Positions 11,650 through 22,898 of a DNA stretch of 64,000 nt are shown here, piece by piece. Source of the DNA: Protopterus annectens (lineage: Eukaryota; Chordata; Ceratodontiformes; Protopteridae). The first letter of the stretch is position 1. Each line of letters starts with the position of its first letter. A program made the translations under genes and the position numbers. The stretch spans positions 901,827,404 to 901,891,403 of the forward strand of contig NC_056744.1 of the NCBI RefSeq assembly GCF_019279795.1. Direction: 5' to 3'. Under the pieces are notes generated by a model. It worked only from the letters and a program-made list of their open reading frames with translations, searched no databases and was not told the DNA's origin.

Positions 11650-13350
11650 ATGGTCATTCCTCAACCTCCTCGGGAACAGCTTCCTTATTTCCCAGAGGTT
11701 CTTTGGGACCTCTTGTCTCAGGGTACTATTCAAGAAGTGCCTGTGACCCAAAGGAGGAAAGGGTTTTAGTCCAGAATGTTTCTAGTGCCCTTAAAAGAAG
11801 GTGCTTGGATACCTATTCTAGACCTCTCCCATCTGAACACCTTTTTGAAGGTGCCTTCTTTTCAGATGCTGTCCCTTCAGTCTGTTTTTCCTCTCTTGCT
11901 TCCTCAGGCCTTTCTGGTGTCTCTGGATCTCAAGGATGCTTATCTCCATATTCCGGTCCATCCTCTTTTCAGGAGATTTTTGTGTTTCTCTGTTACTTCC
12001 TGGCATTTTCAGTTATGTGCTTTGCCCTTTGGTCTTTCTACTGCCCCAGGAGTGTTCACCAAATGGCTCACTCCTGTGATTGCCTTTTGCAGGCTTCAAG
12101 GTTTCCAAATCTTTCCTTATTTGGATGACCTGCTGATTTAGGTGTGTTCTCCAGAGGTCCTTTTGCAAAATCTTCATTTTTACCATTTCTCTTCTTCAGA
12201 GCCTGGGGTTCACAATAAATTTTAACAAGTCTTTCCTGACTCCTTTTCAAGATCATGTCGTTCTGGGTTGCAGGTTTCAAATGGTGCCAGTGCTGACATC
12301 CCTGCCTCCTCCAAAGGCATTAGCTCTCATTCTTTCTTTCAAACTCTTCTTCCCCTCCATTTCACCCAGGGAGTTTCTGAGAGCTCTGGGGTTCATGGCT
12401 TCTACCATTCCAATGCTTCCTCTGGCCAGGCTCCACATGAGGAAGTTCCAGTAGTTTCTGAAGTCGGTGTGGCTTCAGTATGCACATCCTCTAGATTTTC
12501 CTGTTCCTCTTCTCCCATGTCTCAAGGTTGAACTTCTGTGGTTGATTCAGCAGTTACCTCTGAATCCAGGGTTCCCATTTCAGCCTCTGCTTCCCTTTCA
12601 GGATCTGTTCACAGATGCTTCAGATGTCGGATGGGGGATACATTTGGCTCCCTTAAGGTTCAGGGTGGTCGCCTCATTGGCAGAAGGAGCACATCAACAT
12701 CAAAGAGATGAGGGCTCTTCAGGCCTTTCATCCTCTCTTCTCTGCAGGGCCTCTCAAGGTATTAACAGACAATACTACAGTCATGTGGTATATCAACAAA
12801 CAGGGGGGTATGAGATCCTACCGTCTTTGCCGGCTAGTACTTTTCATATGAGATCTGGCTATCCAATATCTAATATCATGTGACTCTTCAGGCAGTTTAC
12901 ATTCCTTCATATTGACACATTGTGGCAGACAATCTGAGCAGGTCCTTCACTCAATCCCATGAATGGATGCTTCTCAGGGATGTGTTTCTGGACATGGTTC
13001 ACCAGTGAGGTACTCCTCAAGTAGATCTCTTTGCCTCCCCTTTGAACAAACAAGTTCCTCTGTTTTGTGCCAGAGTCACAGGTCCTCTGGTCTGGAAGGT
13101 GGATGACCTCTCATTTTCTTGGAAGGGGATGTTTCTTTATGCATTCCCTCCTCTTCCTTTCTTTCCAACAGTCCTGTTCAAGATTCAATGAGATGCTCCC
13201 AAAATCTTGCTGGTGGCTCGCTTTGGCCATGACAGCACTGGTTCCCTCTACTTCTGCATCTCACCAGGGGCAGTCATCACAAGTTATCTCACAGGGTGGA
13301 TCTCCTCACACAAGATGAAGGGTCTCTCATCCATCCCCACATGTCCATGC
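11650..13350 (+). pseudogene. DIRS reverse transcriptase / RNase H (broken)
   Basis: The RT domain begins around the PREQLPYFPEVLWDLL frame. MFLVPLKEG, IPILDLSHLN, FLVSLDLKDAYLHIPVHP, LPFGLSTAPGVFTK and the catalytic box FPYLDDLLI (about 12,115-12,138) follow. Stop codons lie just before MFLVP (11,768) and directly after DLLI (12,139). RNase H follows in another frame: LFTDASDVGWG near 12,605, then the DNTTVMWYINKQGG motif after a further frameshift near 12,690. All key acidic residues are visible across frames, but no single frame encodes the polyprotein. It would reverse-transcribe the element and degrade the RNA strand. Confidence 0.85.
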
Positions 13351-13378
13351 TTCAACTGACACTGCGAGTGAAAGGGTT

Positions 13379-14437
13379 TTGATTCCTCATAGACACCTTT
13401 TTTCTGAAGATGTGCTGCAGGTCCTGCAGGAAGCCAGGAAACCTACTACTAGGAATTCCTACTTATCTAAATGGAAGAGGTTTTCTATTTGGTGTCTTTC
13501 TCGTGACCTGGACCCACTTTCTGTGGATGTTCCTTTGGTTCTTTCTTATTTGTGTGAGTTGCTCAATGCTGGTTTGGCCTATTCTTCTATTAAGGTCTAC
13601 TTATCAGCTCTTTCTGCTTGTCTGCATTTAACTCCTCCATTAGCTTCTAGATTTGAAGCTAAGCAGTTTCTTCAAGGCATCCTTAATATTAGACCTCCAA
13701 GGAAGCCTGTTCTTCCTCCCTGGGATCTTAATTTTGTTCGGGAAAAATTGACTCAGGCTCCTTTTGAGCCTGCTGTTTCAGCTTCCTTGCAACATTGTTC
13801 TTGGAAGACAGTTCTTTTGTTAGCTCTTACTTCTGCCAGACGGGTTTCTAAGTTGCAAGCCCTTATGGCTTGTCCACTTTTTTTGATATTTCATGAGGAC
13901 AGGGTGTCCTTGCATACTATTCCTTCTTTTATGTCCAGGGTGGTTAATGAGTTGTCACATAATCAGTTTATTAATTTGCCTACCTTTTTTCCCTCTTCAC
14001 AATCTGAGAGTGAGAGGGTGCTACATACCTTAGATGTGCATAGACAGCTCAGATTTTATTTGGATAAAACTAAAGCTATCAGGAAGTCTGACCAGTTATT
14101 TGTTTCCTTTCATCCTAGGTCTTTAGGTTTGGCTGTTTCTAAGCAAACCATTTCCACTTGGATTTCAAAGGCTATTTCCTTTTGTTATACTTTTCATGGT
14201 GAGAGCCTTCCTTCTGTTAAGGCTCATTCTACTAGAGCTGTGACTTCTTCTGGTGCTTTTTTCAAAGGCTTAGATGCTAATTCTATTTTTGAAGCTGCTA
14301 CCTGGACTTCTGTGCATACCTTTACCAAACATTACCAGTTGGATGGTGTCTCCAGAGCTAGAGCTGGTTTTGCTGCTGCCATTCTTCGTGGCTTCTTGGA
14401 GGGCTCTGTTACTGCCTCCTCCCATGTTCCTTCTTGA
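13379..14437 (+). CDS. DIRS tyrosine recombinase
   Basis: An uninterrupted 352-aa frame. Tyrosine recombinases integrate DIRS circles by strand exchange, so there is no target duplication. An N-terminal SAM-like domain spans about 1-105 (TRNSYLSKWKRFSIWC, then YSSIKVYLSALS), and the catalytic domain about 115-335. Visible catalytic residues are Arg155 in SARRVSKL, His283 and Arg286 in HSTR, Trp309 and the nucleophile Tyr319 in TKHYQ. The family usually has Glu three residues after the first Arg (RxSEL); here it is Lys158, which may impair function. The Met start is the first in frame, and homologous sequence may begin slightly upstream. This is the longest transposon frame without a stop in the element. 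Confidence 0.9.
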   Translation: MIPHRHLFSEDVLQVLQEARKPTTRNSYLSKWKRFSIWCLSRDLDPLSVDVPLVLSYLCELLNAGLAYSSIKVYLSALSACLHLTPPLASRFEAKQFLQGILNIRPPRKPVLPPWDLNFVREKLTQAPFEPAVSASLQHCSWKTVLLLALTSARRVSKLQALMACPLFLIFHEDRVSLHTIPSFMSRVVNELSHNQFINLPTFFPSSQSESERVLHTLDVHRQLRFYLDKTKAIRKSDQLFVSFHPRSLGLAVSKQTISTWISKAISFCYTFHGESLPSVKAHSTRAVTSSGAFFKGLDANSIFEAATWTSVHTFTKHYQLDGVSRARAGFAAAILRGFLEGSVTASSHVPS

Positions 14438-14461
14438 ACTTTTGCACTCTCCAATTTGTAA

Positions 14462-14863
14462 GGAATACTGCAGGGGTGAATGTAAGGACATAGTACAGTT
14501 GTGTAAAATCTTACCATAATGGTAGATGTCCTTGCCTTCACTACTGCAGTATTCACTCCCTCCCTCCATCCCCCTGGTCTCTTTCCCTTCCTGGCTGTGC
14601 AGATTCTCCTTGGTTTTCCTTGGACTGCTGTTCCTACTGGGGCAATATGTTCGAAGGATGGTATGCCTGAACATCACCTTTATGCCCTACCTTATGCAAG
14701 GAGTAAGCAGGTGACATTCAGCGTACCTTAAAACAATGGAAATCTTTTGTAAACTGGCTGGACGGAGGACTTCACGGCAAGGAATCCCATTAGTAAGGAA
14801 TACTGCAGCAGTGAAGGCAAGGACATCTACTGTTATGGTAAGATTTTGCACAACTGTACTGTC
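14462..14863. repeat. DIRS internal complementary / terminal repeat cluster
   Basis: The same motif occurs three times in alternating orientation: gaatactgcaggggtgaatg at 14,463 (+), its inverted form ending gcagtattc at 14,553 (-), and gaatactgcagcagtgaagg near 14,800 (+). The 14,494-14,553 and 14,800-14,862 pair is complementary over about 60 bases and includes ggtaagattttgcacaactg. This fits the DIRS arrangement, where an internal complementary region pairs with the terminal repeats during circle formation. Assignment to ICR or right ITR is inference. Confidence 0.65.
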
Positions 14864-14869
14864 TATGGC

Positions 14870-15405
14870 TCTGAAACTTTAGAGTGCAGTCTGAGTTCCC
14901 CCCTTGCCACTGTACTTATGTGGTGAGCAGTTCTTTATGTAAACGTCTTGGGATTTCTGTTTCTCTCATTTGTGGTTAGAGCTATATGGCTGTTGTGCAG
15001 TGTATCCAGAGACTTGTTCAGAGAAAATGTTTCTATTTTTCTGACTGCACTGGGATTGCTTGATAAACTTTGCTTTTTTTCAATGACTGCATGACAATAA
15101 CAGTGATACTGATTTTTTTTAATTAACTGTGGTTGCTGGAGATTTACAAAGATGGTGAAATCTAGTGTGTGGAGAAATCACTTCATACACAGTCTGGTGA
15201 CTATTACTGATATTATTCAACATGGTTATGGAGAGGAGTTCCATTGTATTGTGCCGCTGCTTTAACTTTGTATGTTGTGTGTGCTGAAATAAGTCACTGG
15301 GGATGTGTACTACCTATATTTGTGCATGCTCTTGATTTTGAATGTGGCAGCCCATAAACGGTATTCAACAAGATCCTGAGTAGTATGTGCCATTGTAAAT
15401 GTATT
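14870..15405. other. Spacer between DIRS and the GT tract
   Basis: No recognised feature. Confidence 0.5.
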
Positions 15406-15409
15406 TAGG

Positions 15410-15437
15410 ATGTGTGTGTGTTGTGTGTGTGCATGTG

Positions 15438-15516
<79 letters not shown>

Positions 15517-15520
15517 TGTG
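15410..15520. repeat. (GT)n microsatellite
   Basis: Near-pure GT run with a few gcat interruptions at the left. The Cys-Val and Thr-His frames over it are artefacts. Confidence 0.97.
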
Positions 15521-15719
15521 TGCCATGTGTTGTACTTTTCCATTCTGTGCTGAAAGAATTTTTCTGTGTGGATAGACCTGGTAAAGTAAATAGAGCAGCT
15601 TCTAAGGTAAAGGTTGCATTCATAGACAATACACTGAAAATGAAGTAAGCAAGTTAAATATTAATTTACAGATGTGGTATTCATTGGTTTCCATTTTATT
15701 GTTTACAGACAATAAAGTT

Positions 15720-15736
15720 ATTCCCTTCTCATTTCT
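15720..15736. repeat. L1 target-site duplication, left copy
   Basis: attcccttctcatttct, identical to 22,111-22,127. It directly abuts the poly(T) that is the L1 poly(A) tail on the complementary strand. Confidence 0.95.
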
Positions 15737-15990
15737 TTTTTTTCCATAATAAATCTTTATTGTTATATTATTTTTAAACACAAATAAGAACAAAAATAAC
15801 ATATATTCACAAATCAAGCATTAACTAATATCACTAATAACCACACTCTGTATACAATATTTACAAGAATGCTTCCATGTAATACAGTTAAATATAAAAA
15901 AGCATAAGAATAAATGCAAGTAATAGACAGTTGATTACTAAATTCTCTCCACACACATAAATAGTTATTAATATTTCCAAGTTGAAAATA

Positions 15991-18900
15991 CTATGCTAGT
16001 ATAATATTAAAAATCTGTTCCCAAATTTTTAGATTATTAACATTTTTATTTTGTGGGTTTAATAGTAATTTATGAGCCAATATATGTTTTGTCGCTAGAA
16101 CTCTAAAGTTCTGCCATGAAGTTTTAGATGGGTCTAACCAATTTGAAGCTATATGAAGCTTCATTAATAGAAAAATATTAATATATATAATAATTTGTGA
16201 TTTAGGGATCTCTCTCAGGGGAATATGCAGAATCATAAATTTCCATGATAATGTTGTACTCTGGTAACCTGCCTTCTGAAGTTGGATCTTAAGGGAATTC
16301 CAAAGTTTGAAAATACATTTACAACTCCAGAACATATGAAGAAGATCAGCTGGTTGATTCTTACAGTATGGACAAGTTGGTGAATTTTTGGGATTAAATT
16401 TATGCAGGGTAAGACGTGTATAATATGCATTGTTCCAAATCATCAACTGGGTATATATTAATTTTTGAAGAGAAGTAGATTTGATGGTCAAGTCAATTGC
16501 TTTTAAAATATTACTTCTATTTGTCAGTAAGATTTTCTCTTCCCAGTAGTTTGATAACAAAATTTTATCATGAAATTGAAATTCTTTAATTAATTGATTT
16601 TCTGTTGTGATATATTTAAGATCCTGTTGGAGAGCTTGCCACAACAAAGAGCATCTATTAATAGCCTCTTCTTCCAGTTTAAAACTTTTAAAATAGCTTA
16701 TAGTGAGTTCTCTAATTTGTCTAAGAATAACCAGACAATTTTTAGGTAAGTTAAGTTCTTGTCTTATTTGGTTGGCCAAACTGTCAAGATGTTTATATAT
16801 ATCAATCAAAGTTAAATTAACTATCAATGGAAACTTGTTGAGATCAATTAGTTGATTATTCAATTTTAAATTAGGATTCTTACGAAAGGGTTGAAAAACC
16901 ATCATTTGTTGAACCAAATCTAATGAATGAAATAAATTATGCAAAGAGAATATGTTCGTTTTGATGTGTTCAATAATCCCATAGAATTTCAATGTATCCT
17001 TACCTAAAAAAAGTATTGCTTTAGGATTGATATTTAACTTTAGAATATATTTATAATTCAGAACTACCCAAGGTGGTGTCCACTTAGTATTATTTATATC
17101 ATAACTGGCAATTCTTAAAATTCTATTAGAATTTACAATTAAATAATACATTTCAAAATTAGGTAATTCCAGTCCTCCTCTATTTTTTGGGATCATTAAT
17201 TTATCATAAGATATCCTGGTTTTCTTTGGTTCCCAAATGAATTTAGCCAATTCTTTATGAATCCGTTTAAAAAACGACTTCGAAAGTAATAAATTGGCTG
17301 ACCTAAAAATATACAGTAATCGTGGTAATATGTTCATTTTGATAATTAAAACCTTTGCTAATACTGGCAGTCGTAAATTTTTCCATCTCCCAAAATCAGA
17401 AATTATTTGTTCCCAGATTGCTTTAATATTATTATTATAAAAGTCTTTATTATCAGTAGAGAACTCAATACCTAGATATTAAATATTTTCTTTAAATGAT
17501 ACCTGTCCCACTAAGGGCAATAACGAAAAGGGTTTAGGTGTCTTTAAAAGGAAGATATTGGTTGTTTTCAAGTTAATTTTATAATTAGACACTTTTGAGA
17601 ACTCATTAACAGCCTTCAATAATTTTTCAGTATCTGATAATGGAGATGCACAATAAATGCTAAGATCGTCAGCAAAAGCTGCCATTAATATTTTAGTTCC
17701 ATAAATTATTGGGACATTATGATAAACATTTTGTTTAATATATAAAAACAATGGTTCAAGATAGATATTAAATAATAAAGGGGACAAAGGGCAACCCTGG
17801 TGTGTTCCAGTCTTAATCTGTATTCTTTTAGAGAAGTTTTTATTAATATACAATGTGGTATAGGGATTACTTTATAATATTTGTAACATTTGGACAAACT
17901 CATGTGATATATTAAAATACGGTAAAAGTTCAAACAAGAAATTTGTATCAACCCTATCAAAGGCTTTCTGGGCATCAATTATAAGGGCATAAATATTTAA
18001 ATTATTTTGCTTAGCATGCTCTAACATAGTATGTAGTGTGAGTGTATTATCACTGGTTTGTCTACCTGCCATAAAACCAGTCTGTTCTTTAGAAATGATA
18101 TGAGTCATGATTCTCTTCAGTCTAGATGCTATAATAGAGGTTAGAATTTTCATGTCTACATTTATTAATGATATCGGTCTATAATTATCCGGATTTTGAG
18201 GATCTGAATTGGCTTTATGTATAAAAATAGTTTTTGAGGCGTTAAGGTGTGGATCATTAATTTTATTCCTAATTATGTAGTTAAACACAACTGAAAGTAT
18301 CTTCCCAAAAATATCTGCAAATTGTTTATAAAATTCCACTGTCAAGCCATCAGGACCTGGTGATTTATGTGAATTCATATGCTGAATTACATATACTATT
18401 TCTTCTTCAGATATCGGTTTAACCAAGTCATTTTGAATGTCCTCTCCTATTGTTGGAAACTTAATTGACTGCAGAAATTGTTCATAATTCCTGTTAGGGG
18501 TCATATCCTTTTGTCCAGCATAAATATTAGTGTATATTTTCTCAAAGATATTAAGAACCTCCTCAGTTTTAGAATATATTTTATTATTAAATTGTATTTC
18601 TGAAATCTGCACGATTGGTTTTGTTTGATTAATGATCCTAGCTAACGCTCTCGATGGTGTTTGAACATGACTGGCATACCTCACTAACGTCTTGTACTCT
18701 TGAAATGTTAATCTACTATTCTGAAGTAAAAAGAGATCCTTTTGACATTTAATCAGTTCCTTCTCTGTTTCTCATTAAAATCCCTAATCAGTTCTTGATC
18801 AAGTAATTTAATTTTTATTTCTAAAGTTTGAATATCTTTGTTTAATATCTTTTTATAATAAGATGCTTTTTGCAAAAGTGTTCCTCTTATTTGAGCTTTA

Positions 18901-19784
18901 ACTGTTGCCCATTCAATATCTAGGGCAAATTGTTGTTTCCCTAAACCAATCAATAAGTCTTTCAGGTACTTTGTAATTTCCAGTATTATATCCTCCTTAT
19001 TCAATAGATTTGGATTAAGAGACCAATTATAACCTCTTTGTCTCAAAGTATCTTTTACCCCCTTAGTAAAACTCAATGAAATTTTAGAATGGTCTGATAT
19101 ATAACGGGCATGTACCATAACTGTAGGTTCTAGATTGATCAATACTCTTGAAATCAGGAAGAAATCAATTCTGGACCACATTTTATGACATGGGGAATAA
19201 AAAGTAAAATTGCTTGTACTATTATCGTTATCCAGATAATGAAATGGATCATATAATTGAAAGTCTTCTTTAAGATCATTCAGTGCTAATAGAGCATGCT
19301 TGTTAAATGCTCTTTGTGGACAAGATCTATCCAACTTCGTATTCTGGTAGGTATTCCAATTACCTCCAACAATTACATAATATCTATCAAATTGTGTTAA
19401 AATTGAATATAGTGATGCTATAAATAGTTGTTGGTCATTACAGGGAGCATATATATTTAAAAGTAAAATAGGTTTATCAAATAAGGTAGACGAAAGAATA
19501 ACATAGCACCACCGTCCATTTTTATCTGTATTAGAATCTAATATATTTTCCTTGTATTGATCTTTAATAATTATGGTTACCCCAGCACTATTTGACTTAC
19601 CTTCAGATACTACTACTTCTCTAATCCATTTCTTTTTTTTAACATCACCCCATTGATCATTCATTAAATGCATTTCTTGGAGTAGGATAAACCACGCCTT
19701 AGCCTGCAACAATACATGTAACACCAGTTTCCTCTTCTTCAAGTTCTGGAGCCCTTTAACGTTCCATGAATCTACTTCCCACAT
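15991..19784 (-). pseudogene. L1 ORF2 (endonuclease-reverse transcriptase)
   Basis: Three lesions break an otherwise whole ORF of about 1,260 codons: one frameshift between 18,753 and 18,684, and in-frame stops just before 17,853 and 17,479. The APE endonuclease (19,784-18,753, 343 aa) shows WNVKG, Glu37 in LLQEMHL, NIYAPC, SRIDFF and SDH (230-232). GGNWN (140-144) has Asn where the catalytic Asp of GDFN is expected. RT shows HKSPGPDGL, NYRPISLINVD, DAQKAFDRVD, HQGCPLSPLLFN and the catalytic FADDLSIY. The 448-aa C-terminal part has GGLELPNFEMYY and a C-x2-C...H...C zinc knuckle (CPYC, LLHMFWSC). It would nick target DNA and prime reverse transcription there. Confidence 0.95.
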
Positions 19785-20939
19785 TTCAAAGATTCACTGT
19801 AAGATGAAAGTTTTGGAGAGAGAGCATGGAAAAAACAGTAAATTCAAAACCATACATAATCTGGAAGTAATCCTTATATCCCGTCCTCAACCAGTGCATA
19901 CCCACTCTAAACCCGGACTAGGAGATGAATAGGTCCTGTATAATATAAAATGATAAAGGGTTTAAAAGAAACAACAGATATAAAAACACCACAATGCAAA
20001 ATTTCACACATGTATCACAATTAAGACCTATAAAACCTAACTTCACTACGACAAAGTCTAAACTAAACATTCCCTAACAAACACTGCCATAAACTACATC
20101 TCTTTGGTTAATTACTATTTAAACAAATCAAATTAAAAATGTAACAGTAGTACATGTAAAAAGAATAAAGTAAAAAAAATGCATTTTCAGTAGGTTATAA
20201 TAATGCACTTTCACTATAATAATGCACTTTCAGCTGGATTAGCTATCTATACATAAACCACATGCATTAAAAGAGAGAAGAGAAAGAAAAAAAATACATA
20301 CTAATATATAACCCTATATTAAAGCAAATAGACAGCAAATTTATTAATATCCTTTGTTATACATTCACCTTATACTAGTTTCATAATAAAGCAAGCTTCT
20401 AACTAAATAAAATAATGAAAATAACACAAAACATTAAAAACTATGCTGACAGGTTAAATAAACATTGCTAAATCCCTGCACCCTCTCTAAATAATATAAC
20501 TACAAAATGTTGACTGAAAGTTAATAAATGAAGTTCCTAACAAGTTCCTATGTGCTTAAATTACTATAGAACAGTGTTATTTAATGTTAAATAAGCAAGA
20601 GAGTGTTTAAAACAGTTCTCTTCGGTTTTCCAAACCAGGAAGTCCTGTAAAATGCTCGCGACAGGGGACCACTTTTGCAGACGGACTCCTGGAAGTGCCA
20701 CAATGAAATCTACACCCTCAACAGCATTTTAAGCACTTCCTGTCTTCCTCCACATTCAGACAAACAGTTCGTAGAAGCCATAAAATATCAGGAAACAAGT
20801 GCAGGAGATCAAGATAAGTAAAAGCAAACAGTTTTATTGTTCAGGAATAGGCCTAAGCTTCACAAATGCAAACAAAAGATTACCCAGTCCTCGAAGCACA
20901 GTAAACATAGCAGCATGCCAGTCCCAGCAAAAGTTCAAT
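19785..20939 (-). other. L1 inter-ORF spacer
   Basis: 1.15 kb with no substantial frame on the L1 sense strand. It is much longer than the short spacer of mammalian L1. No inserted element with target duplications was recognised inside it. Confidence 0.7.
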
Positions 20940-21830
20940 TCAAGTCTCTGATGCAGGTAAAGCCTTGAAAATTTTAAGAAACAGATTTCTTGCCTCATTT
21001 TTGGTGGAAACAGAATGTTTAGCCCCATCCACTGTGAATATAAGCATATTAGGATATTTCATTTGAAACTTCATTTGTTTGTCAATAAGAAATTTGCAGT
21101 AAGGAGACAGAGACTGTCTAGCCTTTCTGATCTGTATAGGTAAATCTTGTGTCAGAGATATTTTATTGTTTTTCCACATAATATAGCCTCCACCTTGTTT
21201 TGCAGTAATAAGTATTCTATTTACATCTTGATAATTAAGCAGTTTAACATGCACAGGTCTAGGAAAATGAGATGCTTGTACCTCTCTCAAAGCTCTGTGT
21301 GCTCTTTCCACAATGATTTGTTTCACAGTATCAGAATCATTTAAAAGCACTGCAAATATTTGTAGTATGGATGGAATCAGTTCATTATACTGAATGGATT
21401 CAGGAATCCCTCTGATAATGATATTGTTTCTCCTGGGTCTTGCTTCTAGGTCTGTAAGCTTACTTTGTATAGCCTGTATATCCACATCATGCAGATTAGT
21501 TTTTTTTTTCCAGTAAAACTAATTTGTCCTCAGTATCAGAAATTCGAGCCTCCGTCTTATCCATTCTTTCCAGCAACTGAGTACATGAAATTCCAAATTA
21601 TTGTATTTGACAAGTCAGTTCTTTTAAAGCTTCTTGTATAGGCAGAAGTGCAGTTTTGATATCTTCCATATTAAAGCTTGATCAGCTTTAGTTTTAGTCC
21701 CTAGTTTCATTTGTTCCTGTGCTTTACTAATTTTTTGTCGTTTACTAGTCACATCTTTTTCTGGTGATTGCAATTCCGATAATTTTGTTTTATTCGTAGT
21801 TATATCCATGCTTTTGTCTTCTTTTGACAT
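20940..21830 (-). pseudogene. L1 ORF1 (RNA-binding chaperone)
   Basis: About 297 codons. The likely start MSKEDKSMD is at 21,830. Two compensating frameshifts, one of them at a run of ten A (21,500-21,511), and one stop break it. Order is a basic N-terminus, coiled-coil-like LLERMDKTEARISDTEDKLV, the RRM opening RRNNIIIRGIPE, and the C-terminal domain with ISLTQDLPIQIRKARQ. L1 ORF1p trimers coat the element RNA and act as nucleic-acid chaperones. The 181-aa C-terminal portion (20,940-21,485) is open throughout. Confidence 0.9.
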
Positions 21831-22087
21831 CTTATTGGAACATAAAAAGTTGCAATATAAAAAGCACACAGTTCCTTTGTGTATTCCTCTCTGCAGAGCT
21901 AGCTAATCTGTTGTAATCCAATGAAATATATTCCTTTTTTCCAGTTTTTCTTCTCAATCCAGGATAAATAAGTGTAGTTAGAGTAAGTTTATCGAAAGTT
22001 TTGATGTTGAAAACTTTGTAGTATCCACTCAGGGTTTTGATTTCCTCAGGTTAAATGGAGAGCTGCAGTTCAGCAGTGTTCACAGAA

Positions 22088-22110
22088 CGGCAGCCATCTT
22101 TGAATCCGCC
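22088..22110 (-). promoter_or_regulatory. L1 5' end with YY1-like motif
   Basis: In sense the element starts GGCGGATTCAAAGATGGCTG. The CAAAGATGGC core resembles the YY1 site at the start of human L1, where it sets the transcription start. The function here is inferred from sequence resemblance and its position at the very 5' end. Confidence 0.55.
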
Positions 22111-22127
22111 ATTCCCTTCTCATTTCT
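22111..22127. repeat. L1 target-site duplication, right copy
   Basis: attcccttctcatttct, 17 of 17 matches to the left copy. Confidence 0.95.
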
Positions 22128-22898
22128 GATAGATGAGATGGCACGTGTAACCTGTTGCATCATAATGCATAGAAAATAATGCATTTATTTCTGTGCATTT
22201 TAAATTATATAGTATAAAACTGAGAATATAATATTTTAAATAGATGTAAATGTTGTCAGCAAAACATATGAAGAATAATAGTCCATTTCGTACATCTGGG
22301 ATATGCATCTGCACAAATGCCTCATGATTTCTTCCCCACCACTTTGCAACAATTTCATGTTCTTCTGATTCCATCTGTAGTTATATGCTTCCATGTAGAA
22401 GAGCAAGGGATCCTAAACAGTATAAAGTTAATTTTATTTTTATAGAATATAAAAGAAAATTGTAGTTTAGTTTTATACAAGTTCAAAGTTTGATACAAGT
22501 TCAAATATTAATATAAATAAAACACAATTGTTCTGTTTATATTTTGTGTTAAATATTTTGTCTTTCTTCAGTTTGTGTTTACAAGTTGGTATATCACAGT
22601 TCCACTGTAGTGGGTGGGGTTACATAATTATGTATGATAATTTTATGCTAATCAGCGTACAGATTTTTGGCCAGTTGTACCTCGTTTTCAGGGGACTTTG
22701 TCCAGATATTTGATGATTCCGGGTTGAGAGGTATGGCAATCAAATCTATGTAATTCAGGCCGGGCTGGGAAATTGCTAAGAAATATGAACAGCCTTCTAA
22801 CCATTTGCACAATCATTACTTCAATCTCAGCAGAACTGTGTCTTAGTGAAGTGACTTGCATCAAATTAAAGATGATCCCAGATTGCCTACAATGGAAT
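22128..22898. other. Unique-looking stretch left of copy B
   Basis: No recognised feature. If the tandem-duplication reading is right, its counterpart lies just left of this window. Confidence 0.5.

Larger units (their letters stand above)
9745..14865 (+). mobile_element. DIRS-type tyrosine-recombinase retrotransposon
   Basis: A gag-like region, reverse transcriptase/RNase H and a tyrosine recombinase lie in that order on +, followed by a set of inverted repeats. There is no aspartic protease or DDE integrase, which fits DIRS. The left end contains cccttacattcacc; its complement occurs near the right end (ggtgaatgtaagg, 14,475), as expected of inverted terminal repeats. Its GC content is visibly higher than the flanks. 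gag and RT carry frameshifts and stops but the recombinase is open, so the copy is fairly young yet non-autonomous. The outer limits are approximate. Confidence 0.88.
15737..22110 (-). mobile_element. Full-length L1 retrotransposon
   Basis: 6,374 bp on the minus strand, bounded by a perfect 17-bp target duplication. Order in the sense direction is 5' UTR (about 280 bp, starting GGCGGATTCAAAGATGG), ORF1, a 1.15-kb inter-ORF spacer, ORF2 and a 3' UTR of about 250 bp with AATAAA (complement at 15,756-15,761) and a short poly(A). The insertion site in sense reads TC/AGAA, a tolerable variant of the L1 endonuclease TT/AAAA preference. Only a handful of lesions break the ORFs, so it inserted fairly recently but is now inactive. 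Confidence 0.95.
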
